Assembly (NCBI RefSeq): GCF_016865425.1
Contig: NZ_AP023355.1
Coordinates: 620,001 to 684,000 of the forward strand
DNA length: 64,000 nucleotides
Source: Actinocatenispora thailandica
GTDB taxonomy: Bacteria > Actinomycetota > Actinomycetes > Mycobacteriales > Micromonosporaceae
Direction of reading: 5' to 3'
Within the stretch, counting starts at the first letter, position 1. Each line of letters begins with the position of its first letter. The translations under genes were made by a program, and so were the position numbers. The notes beneath the pieces were generated by a model, which saw only the letters and a list, made by a program, of their open reading frames with translations, was not told the origin of the DNA and did no database searches. Shown piece by piece: positions 27,106 to 35,519 of the stretch.

Positions 27106-27741
27106 TCAGAAGGCGGTGATGGTGTCGGGCTGGCGCTCGCCCCGGGTCAGCGCGCTGATCAGCGCGGACTGGCCGTGCCGGGCAGCGGCGAGGTCGGCCA
27201 GCAGGTGCAGTACCGGTGCGAACGCGGCCGGCGCGAACTCGGGCGTGGCGATGCCGACGGAGCGCGCCAGATCGTCGCTGTGTACCACGAGCTCCACCAG
27301 CCGGGTATGCAGGAAGTCCGCGCGCCGCAGGCTCCAACCCTGCCAGGGGATCGTGACGATCGCCGCCGCCCCGCCCGCGGCCAGCAACTCCGCCGCCGCG
27401 TGCAGGGCCGTGCCGCACCGGGAGACCATGGCGGCGTACCCGGCCGCCGCCTGCCGCTCGTCGGTCGACCGGTCCATCGACTCGTCGTCCAGTGCGGTCG
27501 CGGTCACCCAGGTGGCGCGCCGGTAGTGCTCGGCCGCGTCGCTGATCGGCTCGCCGGTACCGGTGACCGGCAGGATCTGCCGGGCCCGTTCCAGCTGGCG
27601 GCCGAGGTGGCAGGCGAGCATTCCCACGCTCATCCGGTCCAGCGCACTCGGCTCGTCCCAGCGGTCCCGGACCTCGTCCCGCCCGAGCAGGGCGAGCGTC
27701 GTGCGGGCCGCATCGAGGAACGCCGCGTCCATCGACTCCAT
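27106..27741 (-). CDS. Maleylpyruvate isomerase N-terminal-like (DinB fold) protein
   Basis: A 211-residue mycothiol-dependent maleylpyruvate isomerase-like protein. The first metal-type histidine is in MSVGMLACHLGRQL and the region HTRLVELVVHSDDLARSVG carries the other conserved histidines. Such proteins use mycothiol and a metal for isomerisation or conjugation. TAGGTT seven bases upstream supports the ATG at 27741 over the TTG at 27750. It is separate from the ArsR gene pair by about 130 bp and reads the same way. Confidence 0.8.
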   Translation of the reverse strand: MESMDAAFLDAARTTLALLGRDEVRDRWDEPSALDRMSVGMLACHLGRQLERARQILPVTGTGEPISDAAEHYRRATWVTATALDDESMDRSTDERQAAAGYAAMVSRCGTALHAAAELLAAGGAAAIVTIPWQGWSLRRADFLHTRLVELVVHSDDLARSVGIATPEFAPAAFAPVLHLLADLAAARHGQSALISALTRGERQPDTITAF

Positions 27742-27748
27742 GCCGGCC

Positions 27749-27754
27749 AACCTA
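27749..27754 (-). promoter_or_regulatory. -10 hexamer TAGGTT
   Basis: Minus-strand TAGGTT ends seven bases before the ATG at 27741, indicating a leaderless start. Confidence 0.4.
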
Positions 27755-27786
27755 GCCGCGGCGTCCCGGCGCCCGGCGCGGCGGGA

Positions 27787-29226
27787 TCAGGCCCAGGCGG
27801 CGGGGTCGGCCCCCAGCGGGTGTGCGGGATGCGTCCAGGTGGCCGGGCTGCCGGCGAACCGCACCGGGGACAGCGCGTACCGCAGCCGGGCCGCCGGGGT
27901 GTCGACCTCGGCGAGCCACGGCGCCGGATCGGGAACGGCACCCGGTGTGGTGTCGGCGGCCACGCCGGGGCGGCCGGCGCCGCCGTGGTCGAGCAGCCAG
28001 CCGGCGGTCTGGGCCAGCGACAGCTCGGCGTGCCAGCTGCCGCCGTCCAGGTGCCGGGCCGCCACCGCGCGCAGCACCGCCGCGGCGAGCAGGTAGCCGG
28101 TCCCGTGGTCGAGTGCCTGCGCCGGCAGCGCGCCGGGCCGCTCGCCGTCCGGGCCCGCCTCGGCGGCGGCGATGCCGGTGGCGACCTGGACGAGGCTGTC
28201 GAACCCGCGCCGCCGCGCCCACGGTCCGGTGCTGCTCCAGGCGCTGAGCGTCGCGACCACCAGCCCCGGGTACCGTTCGGCGAGGTCACCGGGCGTCAGC
28301 CCGAACCGCGCCAGTGCCCCCGGGCGGTACCCGGTGACGAGCACGTCGGCGCCGGCCAGCAGGGCGTCGAAGGTGGCCCGGTCCGCCGGGGCGGCGAGGT
28401 CGAGCAGGGTGGACCGCTTGCCGAACCCGGTGTCGAGCTGCTGGGCCGGGAGCTCCGGCAGCCGCGGGCTGTCCACCCGCAGCACGTCGGCGCCGAGCAG
28501 CGCGAGGGTACGGGTGCCGACGGGGCCGGCGATGACCCGGGTCAGGTCGAGGACCCGCAGCCCGGCGGCGGGCCGCAGCGGGTCGCCCGGTGGGGCCGGC
28601 AGGGGTCGCGGTGCCGCGTCACCGAGCCGGCGCAGCGCGAGCAGCGGCAGTTCGGCGACCGCGGCGCCCTGCGCGTGCGCCGCCCACCCGGCCGGGGTAC
28701 GGGCGGCGACGGCGAGCCCGTCGGCGGCGGTGACCGCGGCTGCGACCTCGTCCGCGTTCCGGCCGGCGAGCGTGGCCCGCAGCAGGGTGGCGGCGGCCTC
28801 GTCGTCGGTGTCCTGCGCGATGCCGAGGGCGGCGAGCAGCCGCCTGCGGTGGTGCGGGTAGTTGGCGTGGGTGCGCACCCAGCCGTCCCGGGTGCGCCAG
28901 AACCCGGACAGCGGTGCGAAGCTCGACCCGGGCGACTCCCCGTTCACCCGCAGGTGCCGCTCGCTGGTGAACGCGGTGGCGACCGCCGCCCGGTCCACCG
29001 TGACGGCCGGCGGCACCCCGCCGGTACGGACCGCGACCAGCTCTGCGGCGGCGGTGGCCGCGGCGGCGACGGTACCGGTGGCCAGCGCGGTCACCGGCAG
29101 CCGTGCCGGCAACGCCTGCGCCGGCCCGGTCCAGGTCACCGGCGCCGGCCGGGTGGGGGCGCCGCCGGTTGCGGTGCGGAAGTCGGCCAGCAGCGTTTCG
29201 GCAAGCTCGGGTTCGTCGTCGACCAC
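27787..29226 (-). CDS. CaiB/BaiF-type CoA transferase (family III)
   Basis: A 479-residue family III CoA transferase-like protein. The second half holds the recognisable core: GLRVLDLTRVIAGPVGTRTLALLGADVLRVD, then FGKRSTLLDLAAP and DVLVTGYRPGALARFGL. The first half (residues 1-200) looks like a degenerate second copy (SGFWRTRDGWVRTHANYPHHR), so the protein resembles fused or circularly arranged actinomycete forms. The catalytic Asp normally follows near Q-A-x-x-G; here SAWSSTGPWARRRGFDSLVQ covers that region, with Asp in GFDSLVQ. TAGGGT six bases before the GTG indicates a leaderless start. The CoA substrate is unknown. Confidence 0.84.
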   Translation of the reverse strand: MVDDEPELAETLLADFRTATGGAPTRPAPVTWTGPAQALPARLPVTALATGTVAAAATAAAELVAVRTGGVPPAVTVDRAAVATAFTSERHLRVNGESPGSSFAPLSGFWRTRDGWVRTHANYPHHRRRLLAALGIAQDTDDEAAATLLRATLAGRNADEVAAAVTAADGLAVAARTPAGWAAHAQGAAVAELPLLALRRLGDAAPRPLPAPPGDPLRPAAGLRVLDLTRVIAGPVGTRTLALLGADVLRVDSPRLPELPAQQLDTGFGKRSTLLDLAAPADRATFDALLAGADVLVTGYRPGALARFGLTPGDLAERYPGLVVATLSAWSSTGPWARRRGFDSLVQVATGIAAAEAGPDGERPGALPAQALDHGTGYLLAAAVLRAVAARHLDGGSWHAELSLAQTAGWLLDHGGAGRPGVAADTTPGAVPDPAPWLAEVDTPAARLRYALSPVRFAGSPATWTHPAHPLGADPAAWA

Positions 29227-29232
29227 GTGTCG

Positions 29233-29238
29233 ACCCTA
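29233..29238 (-). promoter_or_regulatory. -10 hexamer TAGGGT
   Basis: Minus-strand TAGGGT ends six bases before the GTG at 29226; leaderless start of the CoA transferase gene. Confidence 0.45.
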
Positions 29239-29400
29239 TGGGGGTGTCGTCGTGGTCAGCCACCCGGCGGTACCGGTCCGCGGGAGGCGCGCCGGCGGGT
29301 GCCGTGGGCGCGGATCGGGACCGATCAGTTGCCGGTGCGCGGATCGTCGGTACCGGTGGGCGCCCGCAGCGGCGGGGCCACGACCAGAAGGGTGAAGATC

Positions 29401-29883
29401 ATGGCTATTCGTCCGATCCAGCCGTGCCTGTGGTTCGACGGGCAGGCCGAGCAGGCCGCCCAGCTGTACACGTCGGTGTTTCCGGACTCCCGGATCCTGA
29501 GCGTCACCCGCAACCCGGAGGCGGCGCCGGGTGAGACCGGCTCGGTCCTGACGGTGGAGTTCGAGCTGAACGGCCAGCGCTTCGTGGGGCTGAACGGCGG
29601 CCCGCAGTTCCCGTTCACCGAGGCGGTGTCGTTCCAGGTGCTGTGCGAGACGCAGGAGGAGATCGACCGGTACTGGTCGGCGCTGACCGACGGCGGCAAG
29701 GAGGGGCCGTGCGGCTGGGCGTACGACCGGTTCGGGCTGGCGTGGCAGATCGTGCCGCAGCTGCTGCCGACCCTGCTGGCGCACACCGACCAGACCGTGG
29801 TGAACCGGGTGACCGCCGCGTTCATGGGGATGACGAAGCTGGACATCGCCGCGCTGGAACGCGCCGCGGTGAACGAGGTGTGA
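29401..29883 (+). CDS. PhnB-like VOC family protein
   Basis: A 160-residue protein of the PhnB (3-demethylubiquinone methyltransferase-like) branch of the VOC superfamily. It has IQPCLWFDGQAEQAAQLYTS, the central EFELNGQRFVGLNGGPQF, then WSALTDGGKEGPCGWAYDRFG and WQIVPQ; all are family hallmarks. Members are common in bacteria but mostly lack an assigned reaction; methylation is not implied. Ribosome binding site AAGGGTG precedes the ATG. Confidence 0.9.
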   Translation: MAIRPIQPCLWFDGQAEQAAQLYTSVFPDSRILSVTRNPEAAPGETGSVLTVEFELNGQRFVGLNGGPQFPFTEAVSFQVLCETQEEIDRYWSALTDGGKEGPCGWAYDRFGLAWQIVPQLLPTLLAHTDQTVVNRVTAAFMGMTKLDIAALERAAVNEV

Positions 29884-29886
29884 CGC

Positions 29887-29913
29887 CGCGGCCCCGCCGG
29901 GGGTGGGGCCGCG
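29887..29913. terminator. Bidirectional stem-loop between convergent genes
   Basis: CGCGGCCCC (29887-29895) pairs with GGGGCCGCG (29905-29913) over a nine-base loop, three bases after the PhnB-like stop and eight before the PCD-like gene's stop. Serves both strands by position. Confidence 0.7.
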
Positions 29914-29921
29914 ATCGTCGG

Positions 29922-30314
29922 TCAGCCGGGGTCGGCGACGGAGCCGCCGGCGTGCCGGCGCCAGCGCTGCCAGATCCGGGGCACCCGCAGCTGCGCGAGC
30001 CGCTCCGGGCCGGACGTCAGCGTCGGCCCGGCAATGCTGCGGTACGCGGCCTCGATGCGGGCCGCGAGCGCGATCTGTGCGGTGGTCAGCAGGTCGCCGT
30101 CGACCGGATCGAGGTCGATCTCGGTGTGGTCGCCGGTGCGGTGCAGGTCGGGGCGCAGCCGCATGGCGTCGGCCACGACCTTGATGCGTTCGGTCAGTTC
30201 CGCGTGTTCGGAATCCGTGATCTCCAGGGTGCGGTGGATGCCGCGTCGGTCTCCCTGCCATCCGTCCAGTTGTGCGAGCGCTTCGCGCACGATCTCGTCG
30301 TTGAGTGTGGACAT
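29922..30314 (-). CDS. Divergent pterin-4a-carbinolamine dehydratase-like protein
   Basis: A 130-residue protein whose first 95 residues follow the PCD fold: LAQLDGWQGDRRGIHRTLE, then a helix, then LRPDLHRTGDHTEIDL where the canonical enzyme has H-H-P-x-(x)3-W/Y. Only one of the active-site histidines is clearly kept (the sequence reads L-R-P-D-L-H), so activity is doubtful. The C-terminus adds 30 basic residues (IWQRWRRH). A canonical PCD is at 36632. GAAGGGGCCGT before the ATG supports the start. Confidence 0.7.
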   Translation of the reverse strand: MSTLNDEIVREALAQLDGWQGDRRGIHRTLEITDSEHAELTERIKVVADAMRLRPDLHRTGDHTEIDLDPVDGDLLTTAQIALAARIEAAYRSIAGPTLTSGPERLAQLRVPRIWQRWRRHAGGSVADPG

Positions 30315-30449
30315 ACGGCCCCTTCGAGGCGCTTCGTCGCCGGCTTGTGACCAGCCGATCGTTCGCCTGCACCGGTTGGTGGCTCGAGTCTGCCGTTATC
30401 TCCCCGTGATGTCCACGCCCACTTTTCGGTCAGAACGCTCGAATGAGTG

Positions 30450-30480
30450 CAGAATTCCTCGTGGCGGTCCAGGAATTCTG
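30450..30480. repeat. Inverted repeat with 10-bp perfect arms
   Basis: CAGAATTCCT (30450-30459) and AGGAATTCTG (30471-30480) flank an 11-base loop, ending 15 bp before the NUDIX start. A likely operator or leader hairpin for the NUDIX-DUF1990 pair. Confidence 0.7.
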
Positions 30481-30495
30481 GCAGTCTTGTGGAAC

Positions 30496-30933
30496 GTGAC
30501 GAGCACACCCCAGCCGGATCCGGCCGCCTTACCCTCCGCCCTCGACGGCGCACAGATCGTCGTCGGTGCCGCGATCATCCGGCACGGTCGGGTGCTGGCC
30601 GCGCAGCGCGCCACACCGCCCGCCGCCGCCGGCCGGTGGGAGTTCCCGGGCGGCAAGGTCGACCCGGGCGAGACCGAGACCGCCGCGCTGGTGCGGGAGT
30701 GCATCGAGGAACTCGGCGTCCGGATCGGCGTCGGCGGGCGAGTCGGCGCCGACGTGCCGATGGTCAACGGCGCGGTGCTCCGGCTCTACCTGGCCGACCT
30801 GCTCGCCGGCGAGCCGCGCGCGCTGGAACACCTCGAAGTGCGCTGGCTCTCGGCCGACGAACTCGACTCGGTGCCGTGGCTGCCGGCCGACGCGCCGCTG
30901 GCCGCGGCCCTGGTGCCGCACCTGACCGGATGA
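30496..30933 (+). CDS. NUDIX hydrolase, MutT-like
   Basis: A 145-residue pyrophosphohydrolase. The Nudix box is complete: GKVDPGETETAALVRECIEELG (only the ends quoted here: GKVDPGE and RECIEELG), preceded by GRWEFPGG. The N-terminus has IVVGAAIIRHGRVLAAQRA. MutT-like enzymes clear oxidised nucleotides such as 8-oxo-dGTP; the exact substrate is uncertain. GTG at 30496 is taken as start, with TTG at 30487 as an alternative. Its stop overlaps the next start by four bases. Confidence 0.9.
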   Translation: MTSTPQPDPAALPSALDGAQIVVGAAIIRHGRVLAAQRATPPAAAGRWEFPGGKVDPGETETAALVRECIEELGVRIGVGGRVGADVPMVNGAVLRLYLADLLAGEPRALEHLEVRWLSADELDSVPWLPADAPLAAALVPHLTG

Positions 30934-31448
30934 AACCCCACCCGGAGCCGCTGACCTACCCGGAGGTCGGCGCCACCGCGGGCGGTGCGCTGCCGACCGG
31001 GTACCGGCACGTGCGGCTTACCGAGCGGCTCGGTGCCGGGCCGGAGGTGTACCACCGGGTCGCGGCCGGGCTGGCGGCCTGGCGGATCCACCGGGATGCC
31101 GGGCTGACCGTCCGCACCGAGGCGGCCCGGCCGGCGCTCGGCGTCCAGTTCGTCACCGGCATCCGGCTCGGTCCGCTCCGGCTCACCGCGCCCTGCCGGA
31201 TCGTCTGGTCGGTCGACGAACCCGACCGGTACGGCTACGGCTTCGGCACCCTGGCCGGCCACCCCGAGCGCGGTGAGGAGTCGTTCCTGGTCGAGTGGAC
31301 CGGCACCGACGACGTGGTGTTCCGGCTCGCCGCGTTCAGCCGACCCGCCACCTGGTACGCGAGGCTCGGCGCCGCGCCCGCCCGCTGGCTGCAGGACCGG
31401 GTCACCGACCGGTACGTCGCCGCCGCCCGCGGCCTCGCCGCCGGCTGA
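30930..31448 (+). CDS. DUF1990 family protein
   Basis: A 172-residue protein with the DUF1990 pattern: TYPEVGATAGG at the start, LPTGY, RLGAGPEVYHRVAAGLAAWRI in the middle, then YGYGFGTLAGHPERGEESF and a C-terminal FSRPATWYARLGAAP with WLQDRVTDRYV. Members are conserved in actinomycetes and plants, with a helix-grip-like fold expected, but have no established reaction. Start overlaps the NUDIX stop (ATGA), so the two are coupled. Confidence 0.88.
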   Translation: MKPHPEPLTYPEVGATAGGALPTGYRHVRLTERLGAGPEVYHRVAAGLAAWRIHRDAGLTVRTEAARPALGVQFVTGIRLGPLRLTAPCRIVWSVDEPDRYGYGFGTLAGHPERGEESFLVEWTGTDDVVFRLAAFSRPATWYARLGAAPARWLQDRVTDRYVAAARGLAAG

Positions 31449-31534
31449 CCGGCCCACCACCCCGCAGGGACGGGCGCGGCGCTGCGCTTGCCTGCCCGGG
31501 CCGCGGGCCCGGCGGTGCGAGGCGGCGGCCCGGC

Positions 31535-32485
31535 TCAGCGGGGGAGCGCGGCGGCGAGGCGGTGGTAGCTCGGGGCGAGGCGACGCAACAGCGCGGCAAC
31601 CGCCGCGTCGTCCCGGCGCACCATCGGGTGCTGCAGCGCGCCGACCAGCCGGGCCTGCCCGGTGGCGATCTCCGCGGCGGCGTCGAGGCCCAGCGCGCGC
31701 AGGCAGCGGGCCGCGTCGGCGAGCCGGCGGGCGCCGACCCGGATCGCAAAGTACGCCAGGTGGTCGCGTACCGCGTCGGACAGGCCGGCGTCGGCCCGCT
31801 CCGCGAGCGTCGCCAGGCCGGCCGCGTTGGCCAGCGTGCCCGGCGGCACGGGGCGGTCGTCGCGGCCGCGCAACCAGGCCGCCGCGGCCGGCAGCGTGCT
31901 GCGCACCGCATCGTCCACAGTGGACGGTCGTACCGCGGCGAACGCGGACCGCAGCACGTACGACGCCGCCAGGTACGGCACCCGCTCGCCGCGCCAGGCG
32001 GTGAGGAACGCGGCGCGGTCCAGCGTCGCGTACGGGTGGCCGTGCGGGTCGTGCAGCAGCACCTGCTCGTCGTCCGCCTCGAGCACCACGACGTAGTGGT
32101 CGATGCCCTCGTCGGTCGGCGTGCCGGGCTGGAAGAGCAGCCGACCCATGTCGAGTGCGCCGGCGATCGCCGGCCCCTGCGTCAGCGCCGCCCGCAGCCG
32201 CCGCCACGCCTCGTCCGGGTCGGCGGTACCGGGATCGCCGCCGTTGCTGTACTCGCAGCGCCAGCCGAGGGCGGCGGTCGCCGCGTCGAGGCCCGTCTCG
32301 GGATCCCAGCCGTACGGGTCGAACAGCGGCATCGTGCCGCCGAGCAGCTCGAACCCGAACGGGGACCCGGTCAGTACCTCGATGGTGCCGGCCGGTGGTG
32401 CCGCGTCGCCGAGCACCATGGCGAGCGAGTTGGCGTAGCAGTACGGGCCGGAGCCGCCGTAGTTGGTCTTGCCGGAGTTCGTCAT
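31535..32485 (-). CDS. BtrH-like / C39-like papain-fold protein
   Basis: A 316-residue protein. The N-terminal half (about 1-150) resembles BtrH_N or C39-like cysteine proteases: a Cys in GPYCYANSLAMVLG (near residue 15), a His in GIDHYVVVLE and an Asp in HDPHGH, a spacing that fits a papain-like Cys-His-Asp triad. The C-terminal half is all-helical, alanine-rich and not recognised. BtrH itself transfers an acyl group from a carrier protein to an aminoglycoside; here no carrier or pathway genes are near. The ATG at 32485 puts the Cys near the N-terminus; a TTG at 32521 would read through an operator. Confidence 0.6.
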   Translation of the reverse strand: MTNSGKTNYGGSGPYCYANSLAMVLGDAAPPAGTIEVLTGSPFGFELLGGTMPLFDPYGWDPETGLDAATAALGWRCEYSNGGDPGTADPDEAWRRLRAALTQGPAIAGALDMGRLLFQPGTPTDEGIDHYVVVLEADDEQVLLHDPHGHPYATLDRAAFLTAWRGERVPYLAASYVLRSAFAAVRPSTVDDAVRSTLPAAAAWLRGRDDRPVPPGTLANAAGLATLAERADAGLSDAVRDHLAYFAIRVGARRLADAARCLRALGLDAAAEIATGQARLVGALQHPMVRRDDAAVAALLRRLAPSYHRLAAALPR

Positions 32486-32500
32486 GCCCGAGCACACCAG

Positions 32501-32515
32501 CTGACACGGTGTCAG
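32501..32515. promoter_or_regulatory. 15-bp perfect palindrome, operator-like
   Basis: CTGACAC-x-GTGTCAG, 7-bp arms with a one-base centre, immediately downstream (minus strand) of TTGACT (32516-32521), which can be a -35, and 15 bp before the BtrH-like start. The TGACAC/GTGTCA form is typical of TetR/GntR-type operators. Confidence 0.6.
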
Positions 32516-32546
32516 AGTCAAGCCGAGTCCCGCCGTGGCAACGACA

Positions 32547-32583
32547 TCCGGCCGGCGTCCCCGAGGTGGGTACGCCGGCCGGA
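32547..32583 (-). terminator. Stem-loop after sdhB
   Basis: TCCGGCCGGCGT (32547-32558) pairs perfectly with ACGCCGGCCGGA (32572-32583) over a 13-base loop, 16 bp after the sdhB stop. Very stable; no T run. Confidence 0.7.
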
Positions 32584-32599
32584 GTCGGTGCGGGCGACG

Positions 32600-33394
32600 T
32601 CAGCCGCGACGGCCCTTGGCGGGGTCCGGATCGGCGGACATGCCCGGGCGGCGGAAGATCTTGCGGCCGAGCCAGAAGATCGGGTCGTACCGGCGGTCGA
32701 CGACGCGCTCCTTCATCGGGATGATCGCGTTGTCGGTGATCTTGATGCCCTCCGGGCAGACCTCGGTGCAGCACTTGGTGATGTTGCAGTACCCGATGCC
32801 CTGGTCGTCGCGGGCGATGTCCTTGCGGTCGTCCCGCGCGTCCAGCGGGTGCATGTCCAGCTCGGCCGCCCGGATGAACATCCGGGGGCCGGAGAACGCG
32901 GTCTTGTTCTCCTCGTGGTCGCGGACCACGTGGCAGGTGTTCTGACACAGGAAGCACTCGATGCACTTGCGGAACTCCTGCGAGCGCTCCACGTCGACCT
33001 GCTGCATCCGGTACTCGCCCGGTGCGACGCCCTCCGGCGGGTCGAACGCCGGCATCTGCTGCGCCTTGCGGTAGTTGAACGACACGTCGGTGACCAGGTC
33101 GCGGATCACCGGGAAGGTGCGCAGCGGGGTGACGGTGACCGTCTCGTCGTCGGCGAACGTGTTCATCCGCGTCATGCACATCAGCTTCGGCATGCCGTTG
33201 ATCTCGGCCGAGCAGGAGCCGCACTTGCCGGCCTTGCAGTTCCACCGGACCGCGAGATCCGGCGCCTGGGTGGCCTGCAGCCGGTGGATGATGTCGAGGA
33301 CGACCTCGCCCTCGTTCACCTCGACGTCGAAGTCGACCAGGTCGCCGTTCTCGTCGTCGCCCCGCCAGACCCGGAAGTGGCGCTGGGTGCCCAT
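32600..33394 (-). CDS. sdhB: Succinate dehydrogenase iron-sulfur subunit
   Basis: A 264-residue iron-sulfur subunit of respiratory complex II. It carries the 2Fe-2S cluster (CKAGKCGSC, about residues 50-60) and two C-terminal cluster motifs (CIECFLCQNTC near 145, CCTEVCPEG near 210). It passes electrons from the flavoprotein to the membrane anchor. ATG overlaps the sdhA stop by one base (TAATG), so translation is coupled. Gene order (anchor, sdhA, sdhB) is that of the mycobacterial Sdh1 operon. Confidence 0.96.
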   Translation of the reverse strand: MGTQRHFRVWRGDDENGDLVDFDVEVNEGEVVLDIIHRLQATQAPDLAVRWNCKAGKCGSCSAEINGMPKLMCMTRMNTFADDETVTVTPLRTFPVIRDLVTDVSFNYRKAQQMPAFDPPEGVAPGEYRMQQVDVERSQEFRKCIECFLCQNTCHVVRDHEENKTAFSGPRMFIRAAELDMHPLDARDDRKDIARDDQGIGYCNITKCCTEVCPEGIKITDNAIIPMKERVVDRRYDPIFWLGRKIFRRPGMSADPDPAKGRRG

Positions 33395-35436
33395 TACTTC
33401 TCGCCTCCGTCTGTCGCCGCGCCGTCGTCCGTTGCTGCCGTGCTTGTCCCGGTGGGTTCGGCCCCGCCGGCCTCCCCGGCGCCGGTGGCCGTCCGGCCGT
33501 CGGCGGTGCCGGCCTGGGCGGCCCCGGCATCCGAACCGCCCGGTGCGGACGCTGCCTGGTCGAACGCGGCAAGCTCCGCCTCGGTGAGGTACTTCGCCAG
33601 CTCGCTGCGTTCGAACAGTTCCTGCAACCGCCGGGGCATCTCCGGCAGCGGCTGGTGGGCCACGGTGACCTCGTCCGCGTCGTTCGCGGTGCAGACCAGG
33701 TTGACCTGCCGCCAGTCCGCGGACATGCCCGGGTAGTCGTCCCGGGTGTGGCCGCCGCGGCTCTCCTGCCGCTCCAGCGCGGCCCGCGCCACGCACTCGC
33801 CGACCATCAGCATGTTGCGCAGGTCGAGGCACAGGTGCCAGCCCGGGTTGTACCGCCGGCCGGGCGGCGCGGCGACCGTGTCGATGCGCTTGCGCAGCTC
33901 GGCGATGCGCTCGACGGCCTGCTCCAGCTCCGGCTGCCGGCGGATGATGCCGACCAGGTCGTTGAGCGTCTGCTGCAGCTCGGCGTGCACCTCGTACGGG
34001 CTGGGGCCGCCGGCGCGCTCGAACGGGGCGAGCGCGGTCTGCACCGCGGCGGTGACGTCGTCGTCGGCCACCACCGGCCGGGCCGGCAGCCCGGCCACGT
34101 AGGACGCGGCGCCGTCGCCGGCCCGCTTGCCGAACACCAGCAGGTCGGACAGCGAGTTGCCGCCCAGCCGGTTCGAGCCGTGCATGCCGCCGGAGACCTC
34201 ACCGGCCGCGAACAGCCCCGGTACGGTCGCCGCGCCGGTGTCCGGGTCGACCTCGACGCCGCCCATCACGTAGTGGCAGGTCGGCCCGACCTCCATCGGC
34301 TCCTTCGTGATGTCGACGTCGGCCAGCTCCTTGAACTGGTGGTACATCGAGGGCAGCCGCTTGTGGATGAACTCCGCCGACCGGCGCGACGCGATGTCCA
34401 GGAACACCCCGCCGCGCGGCGAGCCGCGGCCCGCCTTCACCTCGGCGTTGATCGCGCGGGCGACCTCGTCACGGGGCAGCAGCTCGGGCGGGCGCCGGTT
34501 GTTGTCCGGGTCGGTGTACCACCGGTCGCCCTCCTCCTCGGTCTCCGCGTACTGCTTGCGGAACACGTCCGGCACGTAGTCGAACATGAAGCGCTTGCCG
34601 TCGGCGTTGCGCAGCACGCCGCCGTCGCCGCGGACCGACTCGGTGACGAGGATGCCCTTCACCGACGGCGGCCACACCATGCCGGTCGGGTGGAACTGCA
34701 CGAACTCCATGTTCAGCAGCTTCGCGCCGGAACGCAGCGCGAGCGCGTGCCCGTCCCCGGTGTACTCCCAGGAGTTGCTGGTGACCTTGAACGACTTGCC
34801 GATGCCGCCGGTGGCGAGCACCACCGCCGGCGCCTCGAACAGCAGGAAGTCGCCCGACTCGCGGTAGTAGCCGAAGCAGCCCGAGACCGCGCCGCCGGTA
34901 CTGAGGATCTCGGTGATGGTGGTCTCGGCGAACACCCGGATGTTCGCCTCGTAGTCGCCGGTGGCCGCGTAGTCCTCCTGCTGCAGCGACACGATCTTCT
35001 GCTGCAGGGTACGGATCAGCTCCAGGCCGGTGCGGTCCCCGACGTGCGCGAGCCGCGGGTACTCGTGGCCGCCGAAGTTGCGCTGCGAGATCTTGCCTTC
35101 GGGGGTGCGGTCGAACAGCGCGCCGTAGGTTTCCAGCTCCCAGATGCGCTCGGGTGCCTCCTTGGCGTGCAGCTCGGCCATCCGCCAGTGGTTCATGAAC
35201 TTGCCGCCGCGCATGGTGTCGCGGAAGTGCACCTGCCAGTTGTCGTTCGGGTTGACGTTGCCCATCGCGGCGGCGGCGCCGCCCTCGGCCATCACGGTGT
35301 GCGCCTTGCCGAACAGCGACTTGCAGATGATCGCGGTCCGCTTGCCGGCGAGCCGCGCCTCGATCGCGGCGCGCAGCCCCGCCCCACCGGCCCCGATGAC
35401 GACGACGTCGTAGGAGTGGCGTTCGATGTCGGTCAT
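33394..35436 (-). CDS. sdhA: Succinate dehydrogenase flavoprotein subunit
   Basis: A 680-residue flavoprotein that oxidises succinate to fumarate. The FAD-binding GAGGAGLRAAIEA is at residues 15-27; the flavin-linking His is in GKAHTVMAEGG (about residue 45). Active-site elements include VQFHPTGMVWP, RNADGKRFM, TCHYVMGGVEVD and GLFAAGEVSGGMHGSNRLGGN. The C-terminal 55 residues after ELAAFDQAAS are alanine-, glycine- and threonine-rich low complexity not seen in most members; core length is normal. It sits between the split sdhC and sdhB. Confidence 0.96.
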   Translation of the reverse strand: MTDIERHSYDVVVIGAGGAGLRAAIEARLAGKRTAIICKSLFGKAHTVMAEGGAAAAMGNVNPNDNWQVHFRDTMRGGKFMNHWRMAELHAKEAPERIWELETYGALFDRTPEGKISQRNFGGHEYPRLAHVGDRTGLELIRTLQQKIVSLQQEDYAATGDYEANIRVFAETTITEILSTGGAVSGCFGYYRESGDFLLFEAPAVVLATGGIGKSFKVTSNSWEYTGDGHALALRSGAKLLNMEFVQFHPTGMVWPPSVKGILVTESVRGDGGVLRNADGKRFMFDYVPDVFRKQYAETEEEGDRWYTDPDNNRRPPELLPRDEVARAINAEVKAGRGSPRGGVFLDIASRRSAEFIHKRLPSMYHQFKELADVDITKEPMEVGPTCHYVMGGVEVDPDTGAATVPGLFAAGEVSGGMHGSNRLGGNSLSDLLVFGKRAGDGAASYVAGLPARPVVADDDVTAAVQTALAPFERAGGPSPYEVHAELQQTLNDLVGIIRRQPELEQAVERIAELRKRIDTVAAPPGRRYNPGWHLCLDLRNMLMVGECVARAALERQESRGGHTRDDYPGMSADWRQVNLVCTANDADEVTVAHQPLPEMPRRLQELFERSELAKYLTEAELAAFDQAASAPGGSDAGAAQAGTADGRTATGAGEAGGAEPTGTSTAATDDGAATDGGEK

Positions 35437-35519
35437 GATGTGTCTCAGCCGCCTTGAATGATTAGAGGTCGTGCGAAGTGCGTCGGCCGCAGCCTGTCGG
35501 TGTCATCCGAAGTGACCTC

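Noticed and set aside
24235..29883. 1882-codon plus-strand open frame
   Set aside because: It runs antisense to five convincing minus-strand genes; only its last 161 codons (29401-29883) are the real PhnB-like gene.
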